Shown: piece after piece, positions 20,501-30,100 of the stretch
Layout of the letters: each line of letters begins with the position of its first letter
Numbering within the stretch: position 1 is the first letter of the stretch
Assembly: GCA_039193195.1 (NCBI GenBank)
Contig: JBCCWS010000046.1
Coordinates: 1-47,127, forward strand
Source: Pseudomonadota bacterium
GTDB taxonomy: Bacteria; Pseudomonadota; Gammaproteobacteria; Steroidobacterales; JBCBZW01
Direction: 5' to 3'
Length of the DNA: 47,127 nt
Position numbers and translations under genes: made by a program
Notes under the pieces: generated by a model
What the model was told of the DNA's origin: nothing
What the model saw: only the letters and a program-made list of their open reading frames with translations
Database searches by the model: none

Positions 20501-21142
20501 GTAGTCCGAGTACTGATGGGTGACGGCAGGAAGTTCCGGTGCTCGCCCCGATACCCGCGCTGAGTAGAGCTCACTGATCTCACGATCAACGATATCCAGA
20601 GACGTTTGGTCGGTGGCGATATGGTGGATGACGATTTGTAGAAAATGTACGTGCTCTTCAGTACGCACTAGGTTGGCGCGGAAGACGGGCCCGCAGCTGA
20701 GCTTAAACGGCCTATCTGCCTCTCTTTGGAGCAGTGCCCGGAGCTGGTCTTCGCGATCGCTGGGGCGTGCTGAGATCAGATCGTGGAAACAGCACTCATG
20801 GTGCTCGCCCCCCGACACGGACATCGACGGTTCCCCCTCGTGCTGAGGATAGAAGGCTCTTAGCACCTGATGACGTTCGACCACGCTGGCCAGACTCTCG
20901 AACAGCGCATCTCGGTCGAGGCTCCCGCGCAACATGAAGATCTGCGAGACGTTGTAAGCACCGGAGCCAGGCGTGAGCTGGTCAATGAACCACATTCGTC
21001 GCTGGGAGGAGGACAGCTGAGCGTACGCGCCCTGCGCCCCATCCGCCGAGAGCTCCTCACCGGCCACCACCGAGATTCCCTTACCCTCCAGGGCACGTTC
21101 GAATAGGGCTTCCTGCTCCGTCGTCAGGGTCTTAAGCACCAT
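14540..21142 (-). CDS. NRPS, C-A-T-C-A-T (modules 4 and 5)
   Basis: 2200 residues from ATG 21142, chosen because GGAGGT lies 8 bases upstream. The earlier start at 21181 lacks this. Order: C4 (HHIATDQ near 172), A4 (YTSGTTGVPKG near 640), T4 (FFELGGDSLLAM near 1062), C5 (HHIAADS near 1253), A5 (YTSGSTGKPKG near 1732, NGKID) and T5 (FFNLGGQSLMAI near 2123), followed by a short acidic tail that may dock to the next enzyme. A4 code is about DAMHVGGLAK and A5 about DIVQVVCVYK, both unassigned. A4 also has an extra ~30-residue stretch before the SYMVP motif. Both C domains lack the final Gly of HHxxxDG (Gln and Ser instead). T4 has the GGDS form often seen before epimerisation domains, but a C domain follows. 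The start overlaps the end of the previous NRPS by 11 bases, so the two are translationally coupled. Confidence 0.93.
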   Translation of the reverse strand: MVLKTLTTEQEALFERALEGKGISVVAGEELSADGAQGAYAQLSSSQRRMWFIDQLTPGSGAYNVSQIFMLRGSLDRDALFESLASVVERHQVLRAFYPQHEGEPSMSVSGGEHHECCFHDLISARPSDREDQLRALLQREADRPFKLSCGPVFRANLVRTEEHVHFLQIVIHHIATDQTSLDIVDREISELYSARVSGRAPELPAVTHQYSDYARWEASSAMSGRLGESLAYWRRTLEDLPKKLPIGRASHAGGEGAQRQCDTVSQLIPLAVDDELTRIGVGENTTRFTIYLAALKALLSLATGERDVLIATPANNRTRESFEAIVGFFANTVVLRSKIDDGEDFITLARDVGRGVVAALAHQSLPFERVIQESATDHPSQRSGSLLQTMFVLVDSTERHLRLPGIEIEGIDHAQSDAKFDMVWQVDLKPYGVVVSLQFAIDVVDKLTAAKLLHQYTTLLKDLVTSPQLALSCHELTSGPTDRAEGTLATAHAHDSVAAVFRAAAAKFPRKAAVRTTSDTISYAELDKRSDHLAGVLSQKDQRIVGIVSAAGIDMIIAMLACLKANKIYVPIDATYPPERQRRIADNAKVGIVLFEQEATALTFMDSPEPIVSINTNELDPMETPFTGPITERNAYILYTSGTTGVPKGVLQSQENLLYFHRRYVEALSLTPDDEVLALSSFGCDASVMDIFAALLTGATLSVLDLKQHNLQQQLEFVAAHAVTIYHSTPSVFKYLFSNDAVERIPELAGNLRAVVMGGELVDSAVLSLAKRRLSENCVFINGYGPSESTLAMQCISKVAELDPQGAANIGRPVPGTEVSLRDDTGTEVGVGDVGEIVIQSPYVALGYWGDEEQTSLRFSEQSDGARSYRTGDYGRRRPDGSIDFVGRTDRQVKIRGHRVELLEVEAHLSEHAAVRSVAVVPRKSAGHTQLVAYYVWDYANVVVDAECLSLLPDDDAGPAGTAAPVKAALEASVGALLAAFLSERVPSYMVPTALVRVEKMPLNHHGKLDVDALPSPIGKVSTGTGQGPATGTQRRLSGLWSRRLGRSDIGADEDFFELGGDSLLAMSLVGDVCELFSVDINISEFFDASTVAALASVVENAKTRSVLEGPIDAPRSGAKGAVALSNEQRQLWLTEQLEGSSLHYHLPLLYELEGTVDVGRLEQVLRDTVERHQALRTVIVQQPDGTAVGKLLSADEFVLSHRSLAQVTEREIADALNEPKQSPFDLSCDFMLRATLVSCDGRPRYLLIVLHHIAADSWSLNLLHEHLMREMTCASDAKAAAVRPISQYRDYARWQEGRLTESQRRRQLNYWEDQLSNSPPVHNLRLAVPRGAQPDYTAAYVRRAVSAERSKRLKEFASSQGMTLSMMIQAAFSLALSRYSQTDDIVMGSPVANRPRRHFEDLIGFFVNTVALRVDCHHGQRVGDFLDAVRRANLGALAHQDVSFEEVVERLNPGRSNQYTPLFQIMLGMDVPASATSLQQRSSLKRKRCATGHAKYELSLFVTDDADGLCFEYEYRAQLFESRTIEMMARHVENLLLRLMTADSSQPLGELKMLSREDESYLLNDMNRPPMLLGEVPETVHALIQAQVSRSPEATAFIFGEWRCTYREFENWANAIANRLVAEGLGPHARIGVCLPSSPAVFATMYAVMKVGATFVPIDHTYPIDRVRSIIEDSDIEGAITHASMHAVFEKVPTVALLTDLELTAYPAADVDFHGPAEARDSVAPVYIIYTSGSTGKPKGVQISHAGAVNFLCGFVQALGISTRKTWLQLASVSFDITLVEWGACLATGGCCVIADDDVRMDAEGQLKLIANQRIEVMQATPSRWRQLFATGWTIRHEVVGVSVGEALGEDLVQLFREKPLTIWNCYGPTETTVYATVKNVCDPATVGEPVSIGRALPGYTHYVCDKQGQLVPYGVIGELYLGGVGVGDGYFNRESLNKERFVPHPWSEDPGARLYRTGDQVCYRSDGELTYIGREDHQVKYRGYRIELGEIEFQLTQSSHVSAALVLLEDPQSAAPALRAFLQRAEGVHVAPCVIIDAAKQRLIHTLPAYMAPHDYCVLDELPLTPNGKIDRAALLSIRGENTSAVLAMPESPAERAVASIWEDLLGVSDVGLHDNFFNLGGQSLMAIKIVSRIERVFRLEISLREFFSDPSIQGNLDALSAHVGSRADLDEVAQLYELVAELSPGEVTALLESQTA

Positions 21143-24100
21143 GAGTGTCACCTCCGGCTGTGACCAGCACAGCGTCTTCATGCCGGCGTGCCGTGAGCTC
21201 TTGAGCGATTTCGTCCGCAGATAGTGCAGCGATACGCTCGTAGGTCTCGACCATCAGGGTCAGACGTTCGACCCCACCGGCTGCCTCAGCGAGAGCGACC
21301 GTCAGACCTCCGATGGTGGGATGGGCGAACACTGCCGCCAGTGGCACATCGATTTGCAACTTCTCCATCAGGCTCGAGATGACGCTCACCGCCAGAAGCG
21401 AGTGGCCCCCCAGGGCAAAGAAGTCATCCATCACGCCGATAGGCCTCGACGTGCCCAGCACTGATTGCCAAACCTTCAGTACGAAGCGTTCAGCCGCCGT
21501 CCGCGGCGCAAGTTGACCTTCATTCCCTTCGATAAGGGGAAGCGGTAAGGCACTCCTATCGATCTTGCCGTTTGCCGTTAAGGGGAACTCGGTCAAGAGC
21601 ACGATTCGGTTCGGCAGCATGTAGCTGGGCAAGCGTTCGGAGAGGTAGCCCTTGAGCTGGTCGCACAGTTCACTTGCATCGCGTAGCGCCAAGTCAATGA
21701 CCTTCACGTACGCCACCAGGGCGTATTGGGCCTCTTCTTCTCCCCCCTCTTCCTTCTCACCGGCTACACCCGATACCTCCCCGAGGCGAACCTTCTGCAC
21801 AACCACCGTGTCAATCCAATCCACCTGCTCCAGGTGAGACTGGATCTCTCCCACCTCTATTCGGAAGCCGTTGAACTTGATTTGATCGTCGAAGCGCCCC
21901 AGGTACTCCAACTGGCCGTCACGGTTCCAGCGGACGCGGTCGCCCGTCCGGTAGAGGCGCTGCACCGGCAGCCGGCCCACAGGCAGGTGCACGAACTTCT
22001 CCCGCGTCAACTGCCGCCTATTGAAGTACCCCTGCGCAAGGCCTGCACCTGCTAGCAACAGCTCCCCTGACGCACCAGGCGGTGCCAGTTGATTGAACAC
22101 ATCCACCACGTAGGCCTGAGAGAACTTGACGGGCCGACCAATCGGCACGGTCCCCTCCACCGCTTCGGTAAAGCTAGCGTGCGTGGAGTAGGTGGTGTCC
22201 TCGGACGGCCCGTATAGATTGCAGACCCGCGTGACGCCCTCCACGGCGAGTAGGTCACCCAGGAGCTTTCGCGGCAGGGGTTCGCCCGCGAGATTAACCG
22301 TTGATACCGATGTAGGGACGGCCTGGCGTTCTACCAATGCTCGTCCTACGGACGGCACCGTGTTGATGAGCGAGAGGTCGTTCCATGTTCCCGTCATGAG
22401 CGCTAAGGGGCTGTCTACGATACGCGTCGCCCCGCCATGGCTGATAGGGACAAAGAGTTCGAACACAGAGAGATCGAAGGTCAGCTGTGTACTGGCCAGA
22501 ACGCCTGATAGCTCTTGCGCCGAGTACGTCTCGCCAGCCCACGCAATCATGGCAGCCGCATTTCCATGCGTGATCGCTACGGCCTTCGGCGTACCGGTCG
22601 ATCCCGATGTATAGATGAAATAGGCCAGATCATCCGGCGAACTGCAGTACTGCGTAGGCGCAGCTGGGGTGCGAGAATCCAGCAATTCCTCTAAACATAG
22701 AGCCTTCCGTTGGGCAGCGCCCTCCACGCTGGACGCGAGCTCCTGTGAGAAAACAACGAATCGAGCGTCACTGTCCTCCAGCACCATCTCAATGCGCGAG
22801 CGTGTGGCATCAAGGCTTAACGGCACGTAGACGGCGCCACACTTGAGGATGCCCAATAGACACGCCAGCATGTTGCTGTCCCGTGACAGCAGCACCGCTA
22901 CGCGATCGCCGTGTTGCAGGCCCCTATCGCGCAACGCCGCCGCCAAGAGGTCCGCACGCCGCTGCAAGCGCAGATAGGTCAGCTCGCTCTTAGCATCGCG
23001 AACTGCAACGTCATTCGGGCTCAGTTCCGCCTGGCGATCAAACAGGCTGACGAGCGTGTGCGTGGATGTGTAAGCTCCCGCGGCGGGATTGAGCTGAGCC
23101 GTCAGCGCATGCTCTTCTGCCGGCGCGAGCATGGTAAGTGAAGACAGTTCTTCATGATCCGCCTCGACCAATTCCCGTAGGAGCGCGCATAGGTGCGCTC
23201 CCATGCGGGTGATCGTCTGGGCGTCGAAAATCTCTGCAAGATACTCGAAGTCGAAGGTGAGTCCGTGGCCATCGACAATGTTCAGGCTCAGGTCGTACTT
23301 GGTCTTCGTCGTTTCCGATTCAATCGGCGAGAACTCCAGCCCGTCAAGCGAAGGCCCGGGGCTATCGCCAGCAATCTCCATGTTGATCAGGATCTGAAAC
23401 AGGGGCGTCAGCTGCGTGCCGCGCTTCGGGTTGAGCTTCTCGACAAGCAGCTCAAAGGGTAACTCCTGGTTATCCAATGCCTCGATATTCAGGTGTTTGA
23501 CCTGTTCGAGATAGTCGACAATCCGCGCGTCGGGATCGATATGAACCCGCAGCACCAACATGTTGACGAAGCAACCGATCAACGCATCGAGTTCCCGATG
23601 AGCCCGATTGGCGACTGGCGTGCCCACGACGACCTCGCGTTCACCGCTGTACTTCGAGAGCACAAGCGAGAACGCTGCGTGAATGAGCATGAAGGGAGTG
23701 AGCTGATGGGCCCGTGCATATGCATGGACGGATGCGGTCAACTCCGGATCCAAACTGACCCGATGGCTCGCACCGCAGAACTCCCTGAGTTCGCTGCGGG
23801 GGCGATCAAGCGGGAGGTTGTGCACGGTCGGAAGATCCGCTAGCTGCTGCTCCCAGTAGCGAGATTGGGCCTGGAGAGAACCACTCGCCATCCAGTCTCG
23901 CTGCCATAGCGCGAAGTCCGCGTACTGAATCACAGGGGTCTGTATCCCGCTCACCGTACCCCGCACCTGCGCGTTGTACTCCGACGCAAACTCTTGCTGA
24001 ACGATGGACCATGACCATCCGTCCACCGCAATGTGGTGCATGTTCACCAACAGGGCGTAGTCCCTATCGCCAAGGACGACCACTTCCGCAACGATCGGAA

Positions 24101-27100
24101 GCTGCCCCTGAAGATCGAAGCGCTGCTCCCATTGCTCGTTGACGCGTTGCTGAAGCGCGTCCCGTTGCAGCGGCTCAGGCGTCGAGCTGAGATCTGTGAT
24201 GGCCAGGGAGAACACTCGGGCGTCTTCGATGCGCTGCTCGACAAGCTCACCGGGCACTGCGGATTGAGGCTTGTCTACCCGCTGATAGGTGGTGCGCAGC
24301 ACCTCATGGCGATCGACCATGCGCCTGAAAGCGCCTTGCGCGGCCGCGATGTTCAGGCTTCCGGTAATCCGAAACGCCGCAGGCATATTGTACTTTGTGC
24401 TGTCCTCCTCCAGCTGATCGACGAACCACAATCGTAGCTGGGTGAAAGACAGCGGTAGGGGCACGCTTTCGCTTCGGTCCCGTACCTGAAGCAGCGGCGC
24501 GCGCCGTTCGCCGCGCCGAGAGCCCAGCGCGTGTGCCATAGCACCTAGCGTACTGTGGCGAAAGACATCTACTACCTGAAAATCGACGTCGAACTCACCA
24601 CGTACCTCACCCACGAGCCGCATGGACAAGAGGGAATGCCCACCCAGCATGAAAAAGTCGCAGTCCAGTCCGATGCTCCCCACGTCTTGCCCAAGAATGC
24701 GCGCCCATAGCTCAGCCAATCGCTTTTCTACGTCGCTTCGCGGTGCAACCCATTCGGTCCGCGAGGTATCAATTCGCTCAAAGGGCAGGCGAGACCTGTC
24801 CACCTTGCCGCTCGCGAGTAGCGGCACGCGATCCAGCGCCACCCAATGCGTCGGCATCATGTAGCTGGGTAAGGATCCCTCAATCCGGGCATGGAAGTGC
24901 TTCTTCAGATCACCGATCTCACTCAAGGCATCACCGGCGATGAATGCGATTAGCTCCCGTCGCTGATGATCTGGAGCCAAGCCCCTGGAGAAATCACCAA
25001 CGACAACGGCAACCCCAGTCACCTCCGGCGCCTGCAACAAGCAATGCTCGATCTCACCTGGCTCGATTCGAATCCCGTTGAGCTGCACCTGTTCGTCAGC
25101 ACGCCCCAGAAAGTGAAGCTTGCCATCGCGGGTCAGCTTGACCCGATCTCCCGTTGCATAAACTGTGTCCGCACTGCCCGGGCACAGGGGATTTCGCACG
25201 AACCTCTCATCCGTCAGCTCTGGCTTGTTAAGATATCCCTTCGCGACACACGCCCCTCCCAGGTACAACTGACCGACGGCGCCGAAGGGAAGCAACTGAC
25301 CATCTTGGTTCAAGATAAGGCCGTAGCGCCCGGGCATGACCTGACCGAGGGTCACCTCACCGTCCAGAGTGCCTGAGACCGCGGTGATCACCCCCTCCGT
25401 CGGCCCGTAGGCGTTGACCAGCTGACACTCGAATCGATGCGTCTTCCAGTAGGCGGCGAGTGCCGGCGGTATCGCCTCGCCACCTACGATCACCATACGC
25501 AGTGAGCTGTCGGCAACAAGCTGGTGGGCGGCAGCATCCGATCCGGCGTCTTCCCGCACTGCCTGATGCAAAACTGCCGGCGGCAAATCCGCCACCGTGA
25601 CCTGCTCGGACTGGAGAAACTCGAGGACATCTCGAGCGCCCTGCGTAAGCCTTGCCTTGTCGTAGATGACGCCTGTTGCGCCGCCAAGAAGGGTTCCGAT
25701 CAGCTGCTCCAAAGAGGCATCGAAACTGATCGAGGAGAACGCCAGGGTTCTATCGACTTCCTTAATCCCGTATCGACTAATGCAGCCATCAATGTGCATC
25801 GCCAGCGCACGATGGTCGACAACAACGCCCTTAGGCGCACCGGTCGACCCCGAGGTGTAGAGAATGTATGCGTTATCGCTGAGCTTCGGAGCAGCGAACT
25901 CAACGGTCTCGCTGCTCTCGCGCGCGCCAGCCCCCGCCTCACACAGGGAAGCGACGGTCTCGCGCCCGATCGCGAGCTTTGTTGATATTTCCCCATCATC
26001 GTCGCCGAGCAGCAGCAGCTGCGCCCCCGCGTCGCGAAGCATTTGCTCTATTCGCGCTGCCGGGAGATCGCTGGCGATCGGCAGATACGTGGCGCCCGAA
26101 TTGAAGATGCCGAGTACGGCTACGGCCCAGTCAATCGACGGGCTCGCCGTTACCGCCACTACATCGCCGACATCTACTCCGATCCTTCGAAGTTGGACGG
26201 CAAGGCTTGTGGCCCGGTGCGAGAGCTCACCATAGGTGATGCTACGACGACCCTCGACGAGGGCAGGCTTATCAAGCTGTCGTGACGCCACTGCAGCAAA
26301 CTGCCTTGGCACCGCCTGCGGCTCGGGAACCGCGGGACCAGTCAGGTGCGAGAGAATTTCCTGCCTTTCCTGGTCATCGATCATCTGGATATCGGCGAGC
26401 GTTTGCGGATTCTCCAGCATTGCTTTCAGGATGTTCAGATAGTGTCTGGCCATCGCGGCCACGGTGCTCTGATCAAAGAGGTCGCTGTTGTATTCGAAGC
26501 TGAGCCTCAACAGCTGCCCGTCATCCTTGGCGTCAAGGCTCAAATCGAACTGCGCCGTCGCCCCCTTCTCGCCGACCCCCTCGTAGGGGCTCACATCGAT
26601 ATCGGCAAACTTCCCTATGCTCTGTTGCTGTACGTTTAGGCCAAACATGATTTGGCAAAGGGGCGAGTACTGTGCGCTGCGCCGTGGGTTGAGGTGTTCA
26701 ACCACCCGCTCAAAGGGAACGTCCTGATGAGACTGGGCATCAAGCACAGTCTCACGAACGCTCCGCAAGAAGTCCTCAAGCGTTGAATCGCCATTGCAGG
26801 AGAGCCGGAGAACGAGCGTATTAACGAACAGGCCGATGAGCTTCTCTAGCTCTTTGCTGTTGCGGTTCGCAACTGGCGTCCCAAGTACCACGTCGCCGTC
26901 GTTTGCATAGCGTGCGAGCAGCAGGGAGAAGGCACCGTACAGCAGCATATACAGGGTGACGCTTTTGTCGACGGCGAGCGTGCGCAGCTTTTCACATGTC
27001 TGTGCATCAACAACCACTTCGAGGTTGGCGCCGTTGACGGTCTGCACATCTGGCCGGGGTCGGTCCAAGGGAAGTCCGTGCACCTGTGGCAGCTCGTCGA

Positions 27101-30100
27101 GCTGTCGCTCCCAGTACGCGAGCTGCACAGTCGCAGTATCCTCGTCGAGCATGCGGTGCTGCCAGTACGAGTAGTCAGCGTACTGAACTTCCGGCAATGG
27201 CAGCGCCATCGCCCCGTCCCGCCGATATGCTTCATAGGCTTCTACGAACTCAGACCACAAGATGTCCAAGGACATACCATCGGCAGCGATGTGGTGAATG
27301 TTGCTGACAAGCACCACCTGGTCCTGCGCAAGGCGCAGCGCGCTGACGCGGAAGGGTGCCTCGTCGCTCAGACGAAAGGGTCTCGACGCATTATCGGCAA
27401 CGATCTCACCCACGCGCGCCTCGAGGGCATCGCCTGCCAAATGCTGAAGATCGACACGATGAAGTCGGAACCCGTCACCCGGGCGTACCTCCTGATAGCA
27501 CTCACCTGAAGACCCATCATCGATGATGCGACTGCGGAGTATCTCGTGCCGCTCGACGATGTGGCGAAAGCACGATTCCGCGACCTCCTCATCGAAGGGA
27601 CCCGAAAGCGTGAAGGCCTGCGGAATCTGATACTGAAGACTCTCGCCCCGCAGACGATCGATAAACCAAAGCCTGCGTTGTGCAAAAGAGAGCGGTGCCC
27701 GTGCACTTTGATCTTCCCGCTTCAATATCGGCAAGGAGACCGTGGGCTCGCCACAAGCCGATGCCCGTGCGTCGTCGATGAGCCGGGACAGGCTGGCGAT
27801 CGTCGGCGCCTGGAATACACTCGCCAGTGGCAACTCGACGCCGAGAGCCTTAGCGATGCGCGATAGCATCTTGGTGATCAGTAGGGAGTGCCCACCCAGG
27901 CGGAAGAAGTCCGCGTGCACGTCGAGGCATCGCTGGTCGAGGAGCCCACACCAGATTCCCGCTAGGATCTCTTCGGTCGCCGTACTGGGTTGTGCGCCGA
28001 CCTCACCCTCGAGCTGTTGGAGCGGCTGTGCGTAGAGCTTTTGCACATCCACCTTGCCGCTGGTATTCAGGGGCATCTCATCGATGACGACGCACTGCGA
28101 TGGCACCATATAGGCGGGGCAGTGCTGCCCAATCCAATTCACTAGCTCAAAACCGTCGACGCGCGCGGACTTCCTGACGGCCACATAGGCCACCAGCTGC
28201 TCTATTTCCAGATCGTCACGCAACAGCACACAGGCTTTTCGGACCTGGGCGTGACGAAGGAGCACCGCTTCGATTTCTCGAGTTTCGATGCGGTAGCCGC
28301 GCAACTTGACTTGCCCATCAATCCTCCCTTTGTACTCGATACCGAGATCGGCCCGAAGGCGCCCGTAGTCCCCAGTCCTATAGAACACAGGGGCGTTTGA
28401 TGCCGATGGCGCCACAACAAACTTCTCCCGGGTGAGGGCTGGACTGTCTCGATACCCTTCGGCCAAGGTTGGTCCGCTGACGACGAGCTCACCCACCACG
28501 CCCAGGGGCTGAAGCTCATAGTGTTCATCGACCACCGCCACTCGGACCCCCGGATTCGGCCAGCCGATGGGTACCTGGTGAAGGGCGTCGAGCTCAACGC
28601 CAAGAGCAGACAGCTCCGAGGTGGTGACGCTCACGGTGGTCTCTGTGGGACCATAGGTATTCAGCAGGCGAACGCTGCTCTTAAAGCGGCGCAGCCACGC
28701 CTTCACCAGCGGGAGCGGTGCCGCTTCGCCACCGATGACCACCAAACGAACCGCCGATGGCAACGCCAGCTGCTCATCTTCCTCCAGGGAGCTGACCACC
28801 TCACCCCAATAAGCCGTCGGCAAATTGATCGCCGTCAGGGACAGCTCCGCGACTCGTGTCAAAAATGTGCTAACGGTACTGACCATCGCCTGATCACGAA
28901 CGACAAGCGCGGCCCCGCTCAGCAAGCAAGGGAAGATCTCTTCGCAGCTGGTATCGAAGCTGACCGAAGCGAACTGCAATACGCGGTCCTGCGGCGTAAA
29001 GCCGAAGGTTTGAGCCGCCCCTTGGGCGTAGTGCGATATCGCGCCATGCGACACCACCACCCCCTTGGGCTGCCCCGTCGTGCCCGAGGTGTAAATCGTA
29101 TAGGCAGTGTCTTGCAGAGTGACCGAAGCCTTTGCAGGCCCTACTGGCGCAGCTGCCTCAGCCCCCCCTGTATGATCGCTCGGGGACGGATCACCAACGC
29201 ATAGGACCCGCCCGGGCAGTGCCTCCTGCTTCCACAGACGTTGCCCCTGTTGGCAGGACAAGATCGTCTCGATGGCCGCATCATCGAGAATGAACTTGAC
29301 CCTAGACGCGGGTAGCTTGCGGTCAAGTGGCACGTAGGAGGCCCCGGCGATCCATACCGCGAGCACACTGACCACGTATTCCATGGACTGCTCAAAGAAC
29401 AGGCCCACCCGCTCGTGCGGCTGCACCCCCTGCCTCTCGAGCTCCACGGCTAAACCGTGTGCTCGCTGGCACAGCTGCGCATAGGTCAATGATGCCGACG
29501 ATGCAGCATCGACCAGCGCCGTCCGTTCGGGATAGTCCTTAGCTCTTCGCGTGATGATGTCGACCAGGGGTCGTTGCTGCAGGTTGCTGATCGGTGGTCC
29601 ATCGCTGACCGCAGAGATCTGCTCGCGCCTGGCAATCCCAAGGAGTGGCAGCTCATCCACGGGCAAATCCGGCCTTACGACGATCTGCTCCAGCAGGTGT
29701 TGGTAAGCAGTTGCGAAACTCTCAATGGTTGAGGGATTGAACAGTCCTGCACAATATTCAAACGTCAACAGCAGCTTGTTATCGATCTTTGTCACGGCCA
29801 GATTCAGATCAATTTTCGCCGAGCTATTGTCTCCGTTGAGCAAGGAAACGCTCTGTTTGACCTTGTCCGATGGCCACGGCGTGTTCTGAAAATCGAACCC
29901 CGCCTGGAACAAGGCGTTCATGCTCGGGTCTCTTTCCGGGTTCACCGCCTCCACAATGGAGGTAATGGACACGCCGTCGTTTTCCAGATCCGTGAAGCAC
30001 TCCCGGGTGACCTGCTTGAGCACGGAAACGAACGACCCCCGCTGATCGAAGCGTGCCCGCATGGGCAGTACCTTCGAGAATTGCCCCAGCAAACTCCATG

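Noticed and set aside
28521-29204. Long plus-strand frames opposite the NRPS and PKS genes
   Set aside because: They are antisense shadows of the minus-strand megasynthases; none has its own motifs.
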